Assembly (NCBI GenBank): GCA_947447525.1
Contig: CANFJL010000005.1
Location: forward strand, 62,001-126,000
Source: Flavobacteriales bacterium
GTDB lineage: Bacteria > Bacteroidota > Bacteroidia > Flavobacteriales_D > Crocinitomicaceae
Direction of reading: 5' to 3'
Length of the DNA stretch: 64,000 nt
In this document: positions 1-7,586 of the stretch, one piece after another
Position numbering within the stretch: the first letter of the stretch is position 1
How the letters are laid out: every line of letters begins with the position of its first letter
Notes under the pieces: generated by a model
What the model was told of the DNA's origin: nothing
Databases searched by the model: none
What the model saw: the letters and a program-made list of their open reading frames with translations, nothing else
Program-made: the position numbers and the translations under genes

Positions 1-22
1 TAAATTTGCACCCACAACGAGC

Positions 23-95
23 GGTGCCTTAGCTCAGTTGGTAGAGCAAAGGACTGAAAATCCTTGTGTCCCTGGTTCGATTCCTGGAGGCACCA
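23..95 (+). tRNA. tRNA-Phe (GAA)
   Basis: A complete cloverleaf can be drawn. The 7-bp acceptor stem is GGTGCCT (23-29) with AGGCACC (88-94) and discriminator A95. The D-arm holds AGCTCAGTTGGTAGAGC, and the anticodon stem AAGGA/TCCTT encloses the loop CTGAAAA with anticodon GAA. The T-arm contains GGTTCGATTCC. The CCA end is not encoded; the next bases are CAA. It charges phenylalanine. A strong hairpin follows directly, so it appears to be a single-gene transcript. Confidence 0.97.
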
Positions 96-97
96 CA

Positions 98-146
98 AAA
101 CAAAACGAGAATGATAGCGAGAGCGTCATTCTCGTTTTTGTTTTAC
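98..146 (+). terminator. Intrinsic terminator of tRNA-Phe
   Basis: The inverted repeat CGAGAATGA ... TCATTCTCG (about 106-134) has an 11-nt loop and is extended by A-rich and T-rich flanks (AAAACAAAA before, TTTTTGTTTT after). The position just behind tRNA-Phe and the T-run on the plus strand fit a rho-independent terminator. The flanks are symmetrical, so it could work in both directions. Confidence 0.8.
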
Positions 147-151
147 ATCAT

Positions 152-437
152 TCTCTATCTCTAAACTCTAGGTCTAACTCTAAACTCTAAGTCTAACTCT
201 AAACTCTAAGTCTAGCTCTAAACTCTAGGTCTAACTCTAAACTCTAGGTCTAACTCTAAACTCTAAGTCTAACTCTAAACTCTAGGTCTAACTCTAAACT
301 CTAAACTCTAAACTCTAAGTCTAGCTCTAAACTCTATCTCTAAGTCTAACGCTAAACTCTATCTCTAAGTCTAACGCTAAACTCTAAGTCTATCTCTAAA
401 CTCTATCTCTAAACTATAGGTCTAACTCTAAACTCTA
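152..437. repeat. 19-bp minisatellite (CTCTAAACTCTARGTCTAA)
   Basis: Seven head-to-tail copies of the 19-mer CTCTAAACTCTARGTCTAA run without a phase break from 159 to 291. Degenerate copies follow to about 437, some with extra CTCTAAA 7-mers or with CGCTAAA and TATCTCTAA variants. The unit is itself built from 6- and 7-bp words of the type CTCTAAA/TCTAAC. Guanine is very rare on the plus strand. I find no convincing coding frame across it and no spacer structure like CRISPR. It lies between the tRNA-Phe terminator and the promoter of the next gene. Confidence 0.9.
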
Positions 438-480
438 TTTTTTGAGTTTAATTGCACGTCAAATTTTAAGTAGTTTCAAG

Positions 481-509
481 TTTACTTAAATCGCGGTTTT
501 ATAGTTTTG
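481..509 (+). promoter_or_regulatory. Candidate Bacteroidota sigma promoter for the TPR gene
   Basis: TAGTTTTG at 502-509 matches the TAnnTTTG -7 box exactly. GTTTA at about 480-484 stands roughly 17 nt upstream as a weak -33 element. The predicted start near 516 would leave a leader of about 50 nt before the ATG at 567. The match is to a short AT-rich consensus, so chance is possible. Confidence 0.35.
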
Positions 510-566
510 TAATTTATTTGGCTTGGAACTTTTTAATATTTTCGCAATCAAATTAATTTAATAGTT

Positions 567-2102
567 ATGGCAAAGTGTTTACTTTTAGTTTTATTATTTT
601 TTGTTTCAATTGCTTACGGTCAAGAATATCCGTCAGCAAATATGGCAAGATGGGAATATGGGAGTGATGGTTATTCACTCAAATCATTTAAAATTGATAT
701 CCAAAATAATTCACCTTATCTAATTAAAGAAATTAAGATGAGGGTTTGGGTTTATGATGATGAAGGTGAGTATTACGAACATAATAAAATTCAAACCTTT
801 AAAGTTAATATTCAAGGTTATGAATTAGGTAAAACACCCGCAATTGCGCTTTCTAATAGAAGAATACTGCGATATTATAGAAGTTTTGAAGGCATGTCAT
901 GGGGTTCTGAAATTTTGGATGTAAAATTTTATAAGACTCCTCAACAAATTGCAGAAGAGCGAGAAGAACAAGAGCGAGCTCGATTGGAGGCATTGAGATT
1001 AGAACAAGAGGAAATCGAACAAGAAAGGATAAGACAAGCGCAAATTGAACTTGAAAGAAAAATTGAACTTACACATTCAAAGGCTCTTGAATTTTATAGA
1101 AATAACAAATTGTACGAGGCGCAAAATTATTTCAAAGAAGTTCTTAAGTTAGATCCTAATCATGTAGATGCTAATCAAAAGTCGAATGAAATAGCTAGAT
1201 TTTTCTCGATTAGATCTGGTGCAGGTTACGTATATCGCGAAGAAAATAGCAATAGCTTAAACAACCTTAAAAGAGAAATCACTAATCTTTTAAATAATGA
1301 AATTAATGATACTCCTGAAGGTTCCTACCAATTCAAGGTTTCTATTCAGTTTGATACCAATGGAATAAATAATTCTCGAATTGAAGGTGTGGGTAATGAA
1401 GTTGTTCTTAAAAAGATAAGCAATATACTCACTTCTGGAACCTTATCGCCATCCAAGAAATTCAGCTATTATGTTAATTCTCACGATAGTTTTACTATTG
1501 ATGCCAATTGGAATTCATCTGAAGAGCATGTCGTTTCAGATGGAAAAGGGATTAATGGGCTTGATAAATATTTTAAAATTAATCCAAGTGATTTTAAGGA
1601 TTACATCAATGCTCAATCCTATAAATATGGCAAATTTAATTTTGATGTAAAATCTAAGGTTTTAAAAATCGATGGTAATCAGCAAGCTGATAAAGATATT
1701 AGGCTTATTGATTATAAGTTGAATGCAGGTCCACAATATGCTTTTTGTTCTTTGGTATTGCCAGGATGGGGTGCAAGTAAGGTTTCAAGTGGTCAAAATG
1801 GATATCTAACGGGATTCGCTTATCTCTTATCTTTATCTATGGCTGGTGTGACCAAAGTTTTGGAGAAAATCGATTACAAATCCTATCAAGAGGCGCAAAG
1901 TCAAAGTGTCGCAAGTGAAGCTTATGATGCTGTTAATGCAGATCGAAAATTATTTATGGTCTGTATAGGTGCTGTTGGACTTGCTTATGTTTATGATTTC
2001 TCTTGGTCCTTAGTAAAAGGATTCAGTAACATTAAAAAATCGGCTTACTACAGAAAAAAATTAAAAGATTCTCCTATAGATGTTAAACTATCAAAATTTT
2101 AA
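567..2102 (+). CDS. Secreted/membrane TPR protein of unknown function
   Basis: 511 aa. A signal peptide is clear at residues 1-19 (ends AYGQ). A soluble beta-rich N-domain is followed by a charged Glu/Arg/Gln coiled coil (about 128-168), then a TPR-like helix pair (about 171-207: ALEFYRNNKLYEAQNYFKEV). A middle domain of unknown type follows. The C-terminal part has SLVLPGWG followed by two hydrophobic segments (about 408-428 and 460-480), which resembles the DUF5683-type membrane tail; that link is my inference. It is followed after 3 bp by a GEVED lipoprotein, so the two probably form an operon. I do not recognise a specific function; an envelope scaffold is the most that can be said. Confidence 0.8.
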   Translation: MAKCLLLVLLFFVSIAYGQEYPSANMARWEYGSDGYSLKSFKIDIQNNSPYLIKEIKMRVWVYDDEGEYYEHNKIQTFKVNIQGYELGKTPAIALSNRRILRYYRSFEGMSWGSEILDVKFYKTPQQIAEEREEQERARLEALRLEQEEIEQERIRQAQIELERKIELTHSKALEFYRNNKLYEAQNYFKEVLKLDPNHVDANQKSNEIARFFSIRSGAGYVYREENSNSLNNLKREITNLLNNEINDTPEGSYQFKVSIQFDTNGINNSRIEGVGNEVVLKKISNILTSGTLSPSKKFSYYVNSHDSFTIDANWNSSEEHVVSDGKGINGLDKYFKINPSDFKDYINAQSYKYGKFNFDVKSKVLKIDGNQQADKDIRLIDYKLNAGPQYAFCSLVLPGWGASKVSSGQNGYLTGFAYLLSLSMAGVTKVLEKIDYKSYQEAQSQSVASEAYDAVNADRKLFMVCIGAVGLAYVYDFSWSLVKGFSNIKKSAYYRKKLKDSPIDVKLSKF

Positions 2103-2105
2103 ATT

Positions 2106-2627
2106 ATGAATTCAATCACACGTAATATCGCATTTCTAGCTATTTTATTTTTGTTCGGCTGTACAAAAGATGACTTTACATGGAATGTTAAAAAATTACC
2201 ATGCCTCATTACATTTTATAATTCAAGTGAGGATTTTTTCACCCAAGTTTCAATGGCAGGTATGACCAATAATACCTTGGGAACTGGTCCAAATAATTTT
2301 TATAAAGACAAGATTATCAAAGTTAAAAAAGGACAAGCCTATGATCTGCTGGTTAACTTTCAAACTACAAGTCCAGCTGTTGGTGTCTACGCTTATTTTG
2401 ATTGGAATGGAGATGGTGACTTTTTAGATTCGGATGAAAGTGTATTGATTTCTAGTAACATCAATTTTACTAATGTGACGAAGTCTATAACTGTTCCTTC
2501 TAATGCAGTTAAAGGCGAATATTATGCAAGATTCATTGTAAGAGCAGGAAGTACGATAAGCAGTGACCCTTGTTTTGAGAATGATTCTTATGGAGAAGTG
2601 GAGGATTATCCTTTAGTAATTGAGTAG
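2106..2627 (+). CDS. GEVED-domain lipoprotein
   Basis: 173 aa. The N-terminus is a lipoprotein signal with lipobox LFGC (Cys19). The rest matches the GEVED domain common in Bacteroidota secreted proteins: YFDWNGDGDF (98-106), a Ca-binding-like Asp/Asn cluster in a beta-sandwich, and the closing GEVEDYPL at 163-170. In other proteins this domain is usually an accessory module fused to peptidases or sorting domains; here it stands alone on a lipid anchor. It begins 3 bp after the TPR gene, so co-expression is likely. Its ligand is unknown. Confidence 0.85.
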   Translation: MNSITRNIAFLAILFLFGCTKDDFTWNVKKLPCLITFYNSSEDFFTQVSMAGMTNNTLGTGPNNFYKDKIIKVKKGQAYDLLVNFQTTSPAVGVYAYFDWNGDGDFLDSDESVLISSNINFTNVTKSITVPSNAVKGEYYARFIVRAGSTISSDPCFENDSYGEVEDYPLVIE

Positions 2628-2676
2628 GATTTATGCTACTTATTGCTTCATAATTCAATAGGCTATTACTCAGCTA

Positions 2677-4515
2677 TTACCTGATCACGCACACAAATCC
2701 ATGGTGAACTTCCCTCACTTGGCTGTCTGGATAAAAATAGACTAAATAAGTATAAACTCCATCTTGAACGGGTTGTCTGGTTTTTTGGTCTAATCCATCC
2801 CACTTTAATTGTGTTGGAGAAAAAGTAAAAATTTCCTCCCCCCATCGATTCATGATGTATCCTCTTTCTAGTTCGCCACCCTGAATGATGATTTCAAATT
2901 CATCATTTAATAAATCTGCATTTGGCGTAAATGAATTAGGAATATAGATCACGGGTTCTTCCATATCACAATTCTTCTGTACTACTTCCACTGTATGCAT
3001 ATAATGACAACCTGCCACATTTTGTTCCAGTTGAAGGAGTGTCAAGGTGGAATCTACCCACTGGTTGAAGATGATGATGGAATCATTTTCGCAAAGTTCT
3101 ATTGTTTCATTTAATGGCCATACATTGAATATATTTAAGGTGATAATATGGGTGCTGTCACACTGATTTGCATCTATAAAAGAAGCTGAGTAGATTCCTG
3201 ATAAGTGTTCCCAAGTCCCAAAAATTTGAATTGAATCTTCTGGACAAATATTTAGGGTTTCAGTTGTAATTTGAGGAACGCATCCACTGGTAACAATTAT
3301 TGAAATGCATTGTGTTGCAGCACAAGTTCCTGTTCCTACTGAATAACAAACTTGCCAAGTTCCAAGACCTGCAAGTTGAGGATCAAATATTCCCGCACTG
3401 GAAACACAAGTTCCGCAACTTGAATTCCATGTCCCACCGACAGTTGCTACTTGCAACACTTGCGAGGGGTCGAGGACAGTAAATGGTCCTGCAGGTAGAA
3501 TATTCGCATTGGCCACTGCCGCTCCTGGTAAAATAGTGTAGCTTTCAATGACCGAACAACCATTTGCTCCTGTAGCTGTTATCGTGTATGTGCCAGGACA
3601 TAACGAACTAATATTAGCAATACTTGCTCCATTGGACCAAGAATAGGTGTAAGGAGCAAGGCCATTATTAACACTGCATGCAATGGACCCATCACAGGTG
3701 TTTAGGCAAGTTTCATTGACAATGATTGCGCTCAATGTCATTCCTGGATTGATGCTGCAGAGTGGATTCATGCTTCCAATCCATGCGTCATTGGCTGCAT
3801 TATTAGCTGCGCCTGGTGTTTGAGCAGTGCTAATATCTGCACTGGTCCAATTGGCGGTTAAATTCCAGTTATTGGAAGTGTTATTGGTGAAAGAAAAAAC
3901 TTTACTCGCTGCTGATCCAGCAAAATATACATTGGTATTTTGTGTGTTGTTTCCCCAACTCACACTGTGAAAAGGAAGACCATTTGCTGGAATGTTGGGA
4001 ACTTGAAATGAATCGTCAGTATTTGCCATTGCAAGTGTTGCCCATGAACCACCTGTAATCCATGATCCGTTGGGCGGATAGGCACTGTTGGTTGTGGTAG
4101 GACTTACCGTTGTTTTTTCAAGCAGATTTGAATTAGCGGGAATTATCAATCTGCAATTGCCATCGATCAATGAAGTGTCGTCTGGTGGTAAGCTGGTATT
4201 CGGACTTGTATTGTTATAAATTACAATATAGCTTCCTTGTGGAATATTTTGCCAAAAAGGAATGTTAGCAAATCGAACGGCTCCTGGTGCTATTCCTGTT
4301 CCGCTTCCAGGTGCAAAATAACCGTTGTTATCATCAATGATCACATTCCGTAAGTCTAAAGTTGGGACGGGCGTTATACAAGTAGGATTTCCAATCACTG
4401 CGAATTCTACATATTCACTAGATCCTGTACCCTGTGATATCTCGTTTATGATTAATTGTTGAGCATTCAATGTTCCAAAGGAAAGTAATGCAATCAACCA
4501 GAAAAACCTAATCAT
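2677..4515 (-). CDS. T9SS type B sorting (CHU_C) surface protein
   Basis: 612 aa, with signal peptide 1-19. The N-terminal 220 residues begin QLIINEISQGTGSSEYVEF, which looks like a lamin-tail domain. An SprB-like repeat lies at about 260-330 (DGSI...PYTYSWSNG...GTYTITATGANGC), then two Cys-rich beta repeats at about 412-520. The last 90 residues are a gliding-associated CHU_C domain (YIPNSFTPNADLLNDEF ... NRWGEEIF ... WDG ... VQDGVYTYLV), the signal for type IX secretion type B. The protein should be exported and held at the cell surface, probably as an adhesin. No catalytic site is visible. The gene is monocistronic and convergent with the GEVED gene. Confidence 0.9.
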   Translation of the reverse strand: MIRFFWLIALLSFGTLNAQQLIINEISQGTGSSEYVEFAVIGNPTCITPVPTLDLRNVIIDDNNGYFAPGSGTGIAPGAVRFANIPFWQNIPQGSYIVIYNNTSPNTSLPPDDTSLIDGNCRLIIPANSNLLEKTTVSPTTTNSAYPPNGSWITGGSWATLAMANTDDSFQVPNIPANGLPFHSVSWGNNTQNTNVYFAGSAASKVFSFTNNTSNNWNLTANWTSADISTAQTPGAANNAANDAWIGSMNPLCSINPGMTLSAIIVNETCLNTCDGSIACSVNNGLAPYTYSWSNGASIANISSLCPGTYTITATGANGCSVIESYTILPGAAVANANILPAGPFTVLDPSQVLQVATVGGTWNSSCGTCVSSAGIFDPQLAGLGTWQVCYSVGTGTCAATQCISIIVTSGCVPQITTETLNICPEDSIQIFGTWEHLSGIYSASFIDANQCDSTHIITLNIFNVWPLNETIELCENDSIIIFNQWVDSTLTLLQLEQNVAGCHYMHTVEVVQKNCDMEEPVIYIPNSFTPNADLLNDEFEIIIQGGELERGYIMNRWGEEIFTFSPTQLKWDGLDQKTRQPVQDGVYTYLVYFYPDSQVREVHHGFVCVIR

Positions 4516-4596
4516 AGTTTACCTTTGACTTTCAATCCGACATCAGTTTTGGTGTTTTAGTGAACACCGCAAGGAGTATAATGTCAAAATACTCTG

Positions 4597-4604
4597 CAAA
4601 TTTA
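4597..4604 (-). promoter_or_regulatory. Possible -7 box for the CHU_C gene
   Basis: On the minus strand this reads TAAATTTG, an exact TAnnTTTG match about 80 nt before the start codon at 4515. I see no good TTTG or TTG element at the usual distance, so support is weak. Confidence 0.22.
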
Positions 4605-4763
4605 ATTCAAGAAATTGATTCTTGGGCAGTCTGATGTTATATTATTGTGAAATCGACAAAATATAAATGAGAACCAAATGCTTGTTTAGATGTTTTCAAT
4701 CTATAGATTGCCTTAATTAAGCTAATTTTACCGGAACTCGACAATTAAAATTTATATTTTTTG

Positions 4764-5669
4764 ATGAAAAAAATTGTACTAATCACTGGAGCAAATGGAA
4801 TGTTAGCCAAAGCATTGGCCAATCATCTAGCAGATGATTATGAAATTAGATTTCTGAGTCGAGGCACATCAAAACCGAACGAATTTTATTGGGATCCTAG
4901 TCAAAATATTATTGATTCAGAAGCATTAGTGGGTGTGCATCATGTTATTCATTTAGCGGGCGCTACTATTGGTAACAAACGGTGGACTACTAAACGAAAA
5001 GAACTGATATTATCAAGTCGAGTAGATAGTGCTCATCTTATTAGAAAGGAACTGAGTAAAAATAAGCAACAAATTGAATCTTTTATTTCAATTTCGGGTG
5101 TTGGTTATTATGGGACGTTTACCTCAGATAAGAAATTTGATGAGTTAAGTCCAAAAGGTAATGATTTTTTAGCTGATGTTTGTGTTGAGTGGGAGCAGGC
5201 AAGCCATGACTTTGATAAAGAACAGATTGCAAAACGAACTGCCATTATTCGAAGTGGGGTAATCTTGGAAAGAAATGAAGGTGTCTATAAAAGTTTAAGT
5301 CAACTCATAAAATTCGGATTTGGTTCAGCAGTTGGAAGTGGAAAACAATACATGCCATGGATACACATTCAGGACTTGGTTAGCATGTTCAAATTTATTC
5401 TAGACGATTCAAGTCAACACGGTATTTTCAATGGTGTTGCTCCTCAACAAGTGACCAACTTGCAGATGATGCAAGCCATAGCGAAGGGATTACATAAGTC
5501 CATTAGATTACCCAATATCCCAAAATTTGTTTTAAAATTAATTTATGGAGAAATGTCAATTGTTATTTTGGAAGGAAGTCAAGTCTCTGCCGAAAAAATA
5601 GTTAATGCAGGATTTAAATTTAAATTTGATTCCATTGATATAGCGATCAAAAATCTAACTTCAAAATAA
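4764..5669 (+). CDS. TIGR01777-type NAD(P)-dependent epimerase (SDR39U1/YfcH-like)
   Basis: 301 aa. A Rossmann fold opens the protein with ITGANGMLAKAL; the last Gly of the GxxGxxG motif is Ala here. The family pattern continues with HLAGATIGNKRWT, SSRV, FISISGVGYYG (the YYG active-site segment), and MPWIHIQDL near residue 200. A C-terminal DUF1731-like tail ends the protein. Members are atypical SDR proteins of uncertain substrate, cytoplasmic. An in-frame TTG lies 3 nt upstream at 4761; I chose the ATG at 4764. It is a single gene, convergent with the transglutaminase-like gene. Confidence 0.85.
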   Translation: MKKIVLITGANGMLAKALANHLADDYEIRFLSRGTSKPNEFYWDPSQNIIDSEALVGVHHVIHLAGATIGNKRWTTKRKELILSSRVDSAHLIRKELSKNKQQIESFISISGVGYYGTFTSDKKFDELSPKGNDFLADVCVEWEQASHDFDKEQIAKRTAIIRSGVILERNEGVYKSLSQLIKFGFGSAVGSGKQYMPWIHIQDLVSMFKFILDDSSQHGIFNGVAPQQVTNLQMMQAIAKGLHKSIRLPNIPKFVLKLIYGEMSIVILEGSQVSAEKIVNAGFKFKFDSIDIAIKNLTSK

Positions 5670-5686
5670 TATAAGTCCTTAATTAC

Positions 5687-6700
5687 TTATGGATTGTATT
5701 CTAAAAGTACAAGTCTCTCTTCCACTTGCAAATCTGCAATAATTTCCAGTAGTCCCGATTTGTATGGAGCTCCATGATACGTAAAAACATCCCCATTTTT
5801 TTTTAATTCTCCAAGGACTACATCATCTATTGTAAGGTATAATTTCTTTATTTCAGAGGATTGAATTTCAAAATGAAGCGAATCTTTCTTGCTTAATTTA
5901 ATTGTTTTTGGTGCTTCATTAATTTTTAATGGAATATTTAAATTGTATAATTTTGGTGGCAAAAAGGTACTACTTTTCTTATATACGGCCATTGTTTCAG
6001 TACTATTTAGGAAACCACTACTAAAATAAATAGGATCTAGGTTGGGTAATTTATCAAATAAGACTTTAGTAAGAGGTGTCTCGATGAGTTGATTTTTACT
6101 TTCCACTGGAAAATGCGAATATATTGAAACCAGTGGGTCTAAGATAAACCAGTCCAAATTTGGAGCTGAAATAAAAATTAGTTTTCCTGAGGCTTCACTA
6201 ACGCTTCCAGCTCCCCAAGTGGCATCAATTAAATACCACATTCCATCTATTTTCACTTTATTCCAAACATGGTTAGGTTCCTCAATTATAGTTCCTGTTT
6301 CAAAACCATATCCCTTTGCATAGCCTTCAATAATCTCACATTCAAGTCCCAGTCCTGTAGCGAGTTCCTTAAAAACTGTTGCATAACCAGAACAAACTGC
6401 TGTTTGCGACTTAATTACTTCATCAGCACTTTGTTGTTTAATATCATTCTTTACAAATGCTTTGGTATCGTAGGAAATATTGTGCGTAATCCATTCATAA
6501 ATCGCGATAGTTTTAATCAATTCAGTTTTTCCAATTTTATTAATTTCAATTACCAATGAAGCGGTATTATGCTGAGCTGCCTTAGGAATATTTTTCACCA
6601 AGAGGGCAGTTTTTTGAATTTCAGATTCCGTATAGATTAACTGTGAGAAACCATAGGAAATAGAGCTGAAGAAGACTATACTTAAAACTAAAGTGCGCAT
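5687..6700 (-). CDS. Secreted transglutaminase-like protein
   Basis: 337 aa. A signal peptide covers residues 1-19. The transglutaminase-core triad is visible as Cys103 (TAVCSGYA), His144 (EPNHVWNKV) and Asp159 (YLIDATWG), with the usual W after His. This is the papain-like fold shared by bacterial peptidases and peptide N-glycanase-like proteins of the KyphoScoliosis/CYK3 type. The C-terminal 150 residues form a beta-rich domain I do not recognise. The protein should act in the periplasm or outside the cell; protease or cross-linking activity cannot be told apart. It is separated from the upstream peroxiredoxin gene by a terminator. Confidence 0.82.
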   Translation of the reverse strand: MRTLVLSIVFFSSISYGFSQLIYTESEIQKTALLVKNIPKAAQHNTASLVIEINKIGKTELIKTIAIYEWITHNISYDTKAFVKNDIKQQSADEVIKSQTAVCSGYATVFKELATGLGLECEIIEGYAKGYGFETGTIIEEPNHVWNKVKIDGMWYLIDATWGAGSVSEASGKLIFISAPNLDWFILDPLVSIYSHFPVESKNQLIETPLTKVLFDKLPNLDPIYFSSGFLNSTETMAVYKKSSTFLPPKLYNLNIPLKINEAPKTIKLSKKDSLHFEIQSSEIKKLYLTIDDVVLGELKKNGDVFTYHGAPYKSGLLEIIADLQVEERLVLLEYNP

Positions 6701-6730
6701 TGAATATTAATTAGAAACAAATGTATAATA

Positions 6731-6767
6731 AAAAAGCCCTGAATTAGAATTTAATTCAGGGCTTTTA
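6731..6767 (-). terminator. Intrinsic terminator after the peroxiredoxin gene
   Basis: A perfect 15-bp inverted repeat, AAAAGCCCTGAATTA (6732-6746) with TAATTCAGGGCTTTT (6752-6766), has a 5-nt loop. It sits 17 bp after the peroxiredoxin stop codon (minus strand) and ahead of the next minus-strand gene, so it should separate the two transcripts. Confidence 0.88.
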
Positions 6768-6783
6768 AGTAATTAAAATTTAC

Positions 6784-7416
6784 TTAATGCTTAGAAAGAT
6801 AATCAGCAACTCCGTCAAAAGAAGCGTTCATGCCTGCATCACCTTTTTGCCAGTTTGCTGGACAAACCTCACCATTTTCTTCAAAATATTGAAGTGCATC
6901 CACCATTCTTAAGGCTTCATTAACATCTCTTCCCAGAGGAAGAGCATTAACCAACTGATGCATAACGATACCATCTTTATTGATTAAGAAAAGACCTCTG
7001 TAAGCAATCATTTGACCTGTAGCAAACAAATTACCATCAGCATCATAATCATATTCACCATCTAATACGCCATATGCTTCAGAAATTGTTTTTGAACTAT
7101 CTGCAACTATTGGATACATTACTCCTTCAATTCCACCTTTGTTTTTTGGTACTTGCAACCATCCCCAATGTGATTCTTCTGTATCCGTTGAACAGGCAAC
7201 AACTTTTACTCCTCTTGCTTCAAACTCGCCTAAAGCTGCTTGAAATGCATGTAATTCTGAAGGGCAAACGAATGTGAAATCCTTTGGATAAAAAAAGAAT
7301 AAGACATGATTCTTTCCTATAAATTGGTCCAATGAAAAATTAGGAACCACTTGACCACCGTTTACTACCGCTGCTGCGCTAAATGATGGTGCTTTTTTAC
7401 CTACTAGTGTCGACAT
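6784..7416 (-). CDS. Typical 2-Cys peroxiredoxin (AhpC/Prx1 type)
   Basis: 210 aa, cytoplasmic. The peroxidatic site is FFFYPKDFTFVCPSE, with Pro44, Thr48 and Cys51 in the PxxxTxxC pattern. The resolving Cys185 is in GEVCPANW near the C-terminus. It reduces H2O2 and organic hydroperoxides with thioredoxin or AhpF-type electron donors; no ahpF is next door. The Prx1 GGLG loop reads GGIE here, so sensitivity to over-oxidation may differ. It stands alone between two strong terminators, with a candidate promoter about 36 nt before its start. Confidence 0.96.
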   Translation of the reverse strand: MSTLVGKKAPSFSAAAVVNGGQVVPNFSLDQFIGKNHVLFFFYPKDFTFVCPSELHAFQAALGEFEARGVKVVACSTDTEESHWGWLQVPKNKGGIEGVMYPIVADSSKTISEAYGVLDGEYDYDADGNLFATGQMIAYRGLFLINKDGIVMHQLVNALPLGRDVNEALRMVDALQYFEENGEVCPANWQKGDAGMNASFDGVADYLSKH

Positions 7417-7451
7417 TTTATGTTTTTTAATTTGTGAAATTTTTACTGGTA

Positions 7452-7459
7452 CAAAAATA
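7452..7459 (-). promoter_or_regulatory. Candidate -7 box for the peroxiredoxin gene
   Basis: On the minus strand this reads TATTTTTG, an exact TAnnTTTG match about 36 nt before the start codon. The -33 element is unclear: a TTTG lies at 7493-7490, farther than usual, and a TTG at 7474-7472 is closer than usual. Confidence 0.3.
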
Positions 7460-7540
7460 GGAAACGCTATTCAATTTACCTTATTTTTTCAAATTCCTTT
7501 AACAAAGATTATCTTATGATAACAATTTAAAAATATGGAA

Positions 7541-7570
7541 CAAAAAAAAAGAGGGCAAAAGCCCTCTTAA
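7541..7570 (-). terminator. Intrinsic terminator after trigger factor
   Basis: AAGAGGGC (7549-7556), loop AAAA, GCCCTCTT (7561-7568). On the minus strand the stem is followed by nine T residues. It lies 17 bp after the tig stop codon. Confidence 0.9.
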
Positions 7571-7586
7571 AAAATAAACAATAATA

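Noticed and set aside
152-437. Possible CRISPR array
   Set aside because: Units are head-to-tail 19-mers with no spacers and no cas genes.
23-437. tRNA-Phe as an integration site for a mobile element
   Set aside because: No integrase and no partial tRNA copy is found in the window.
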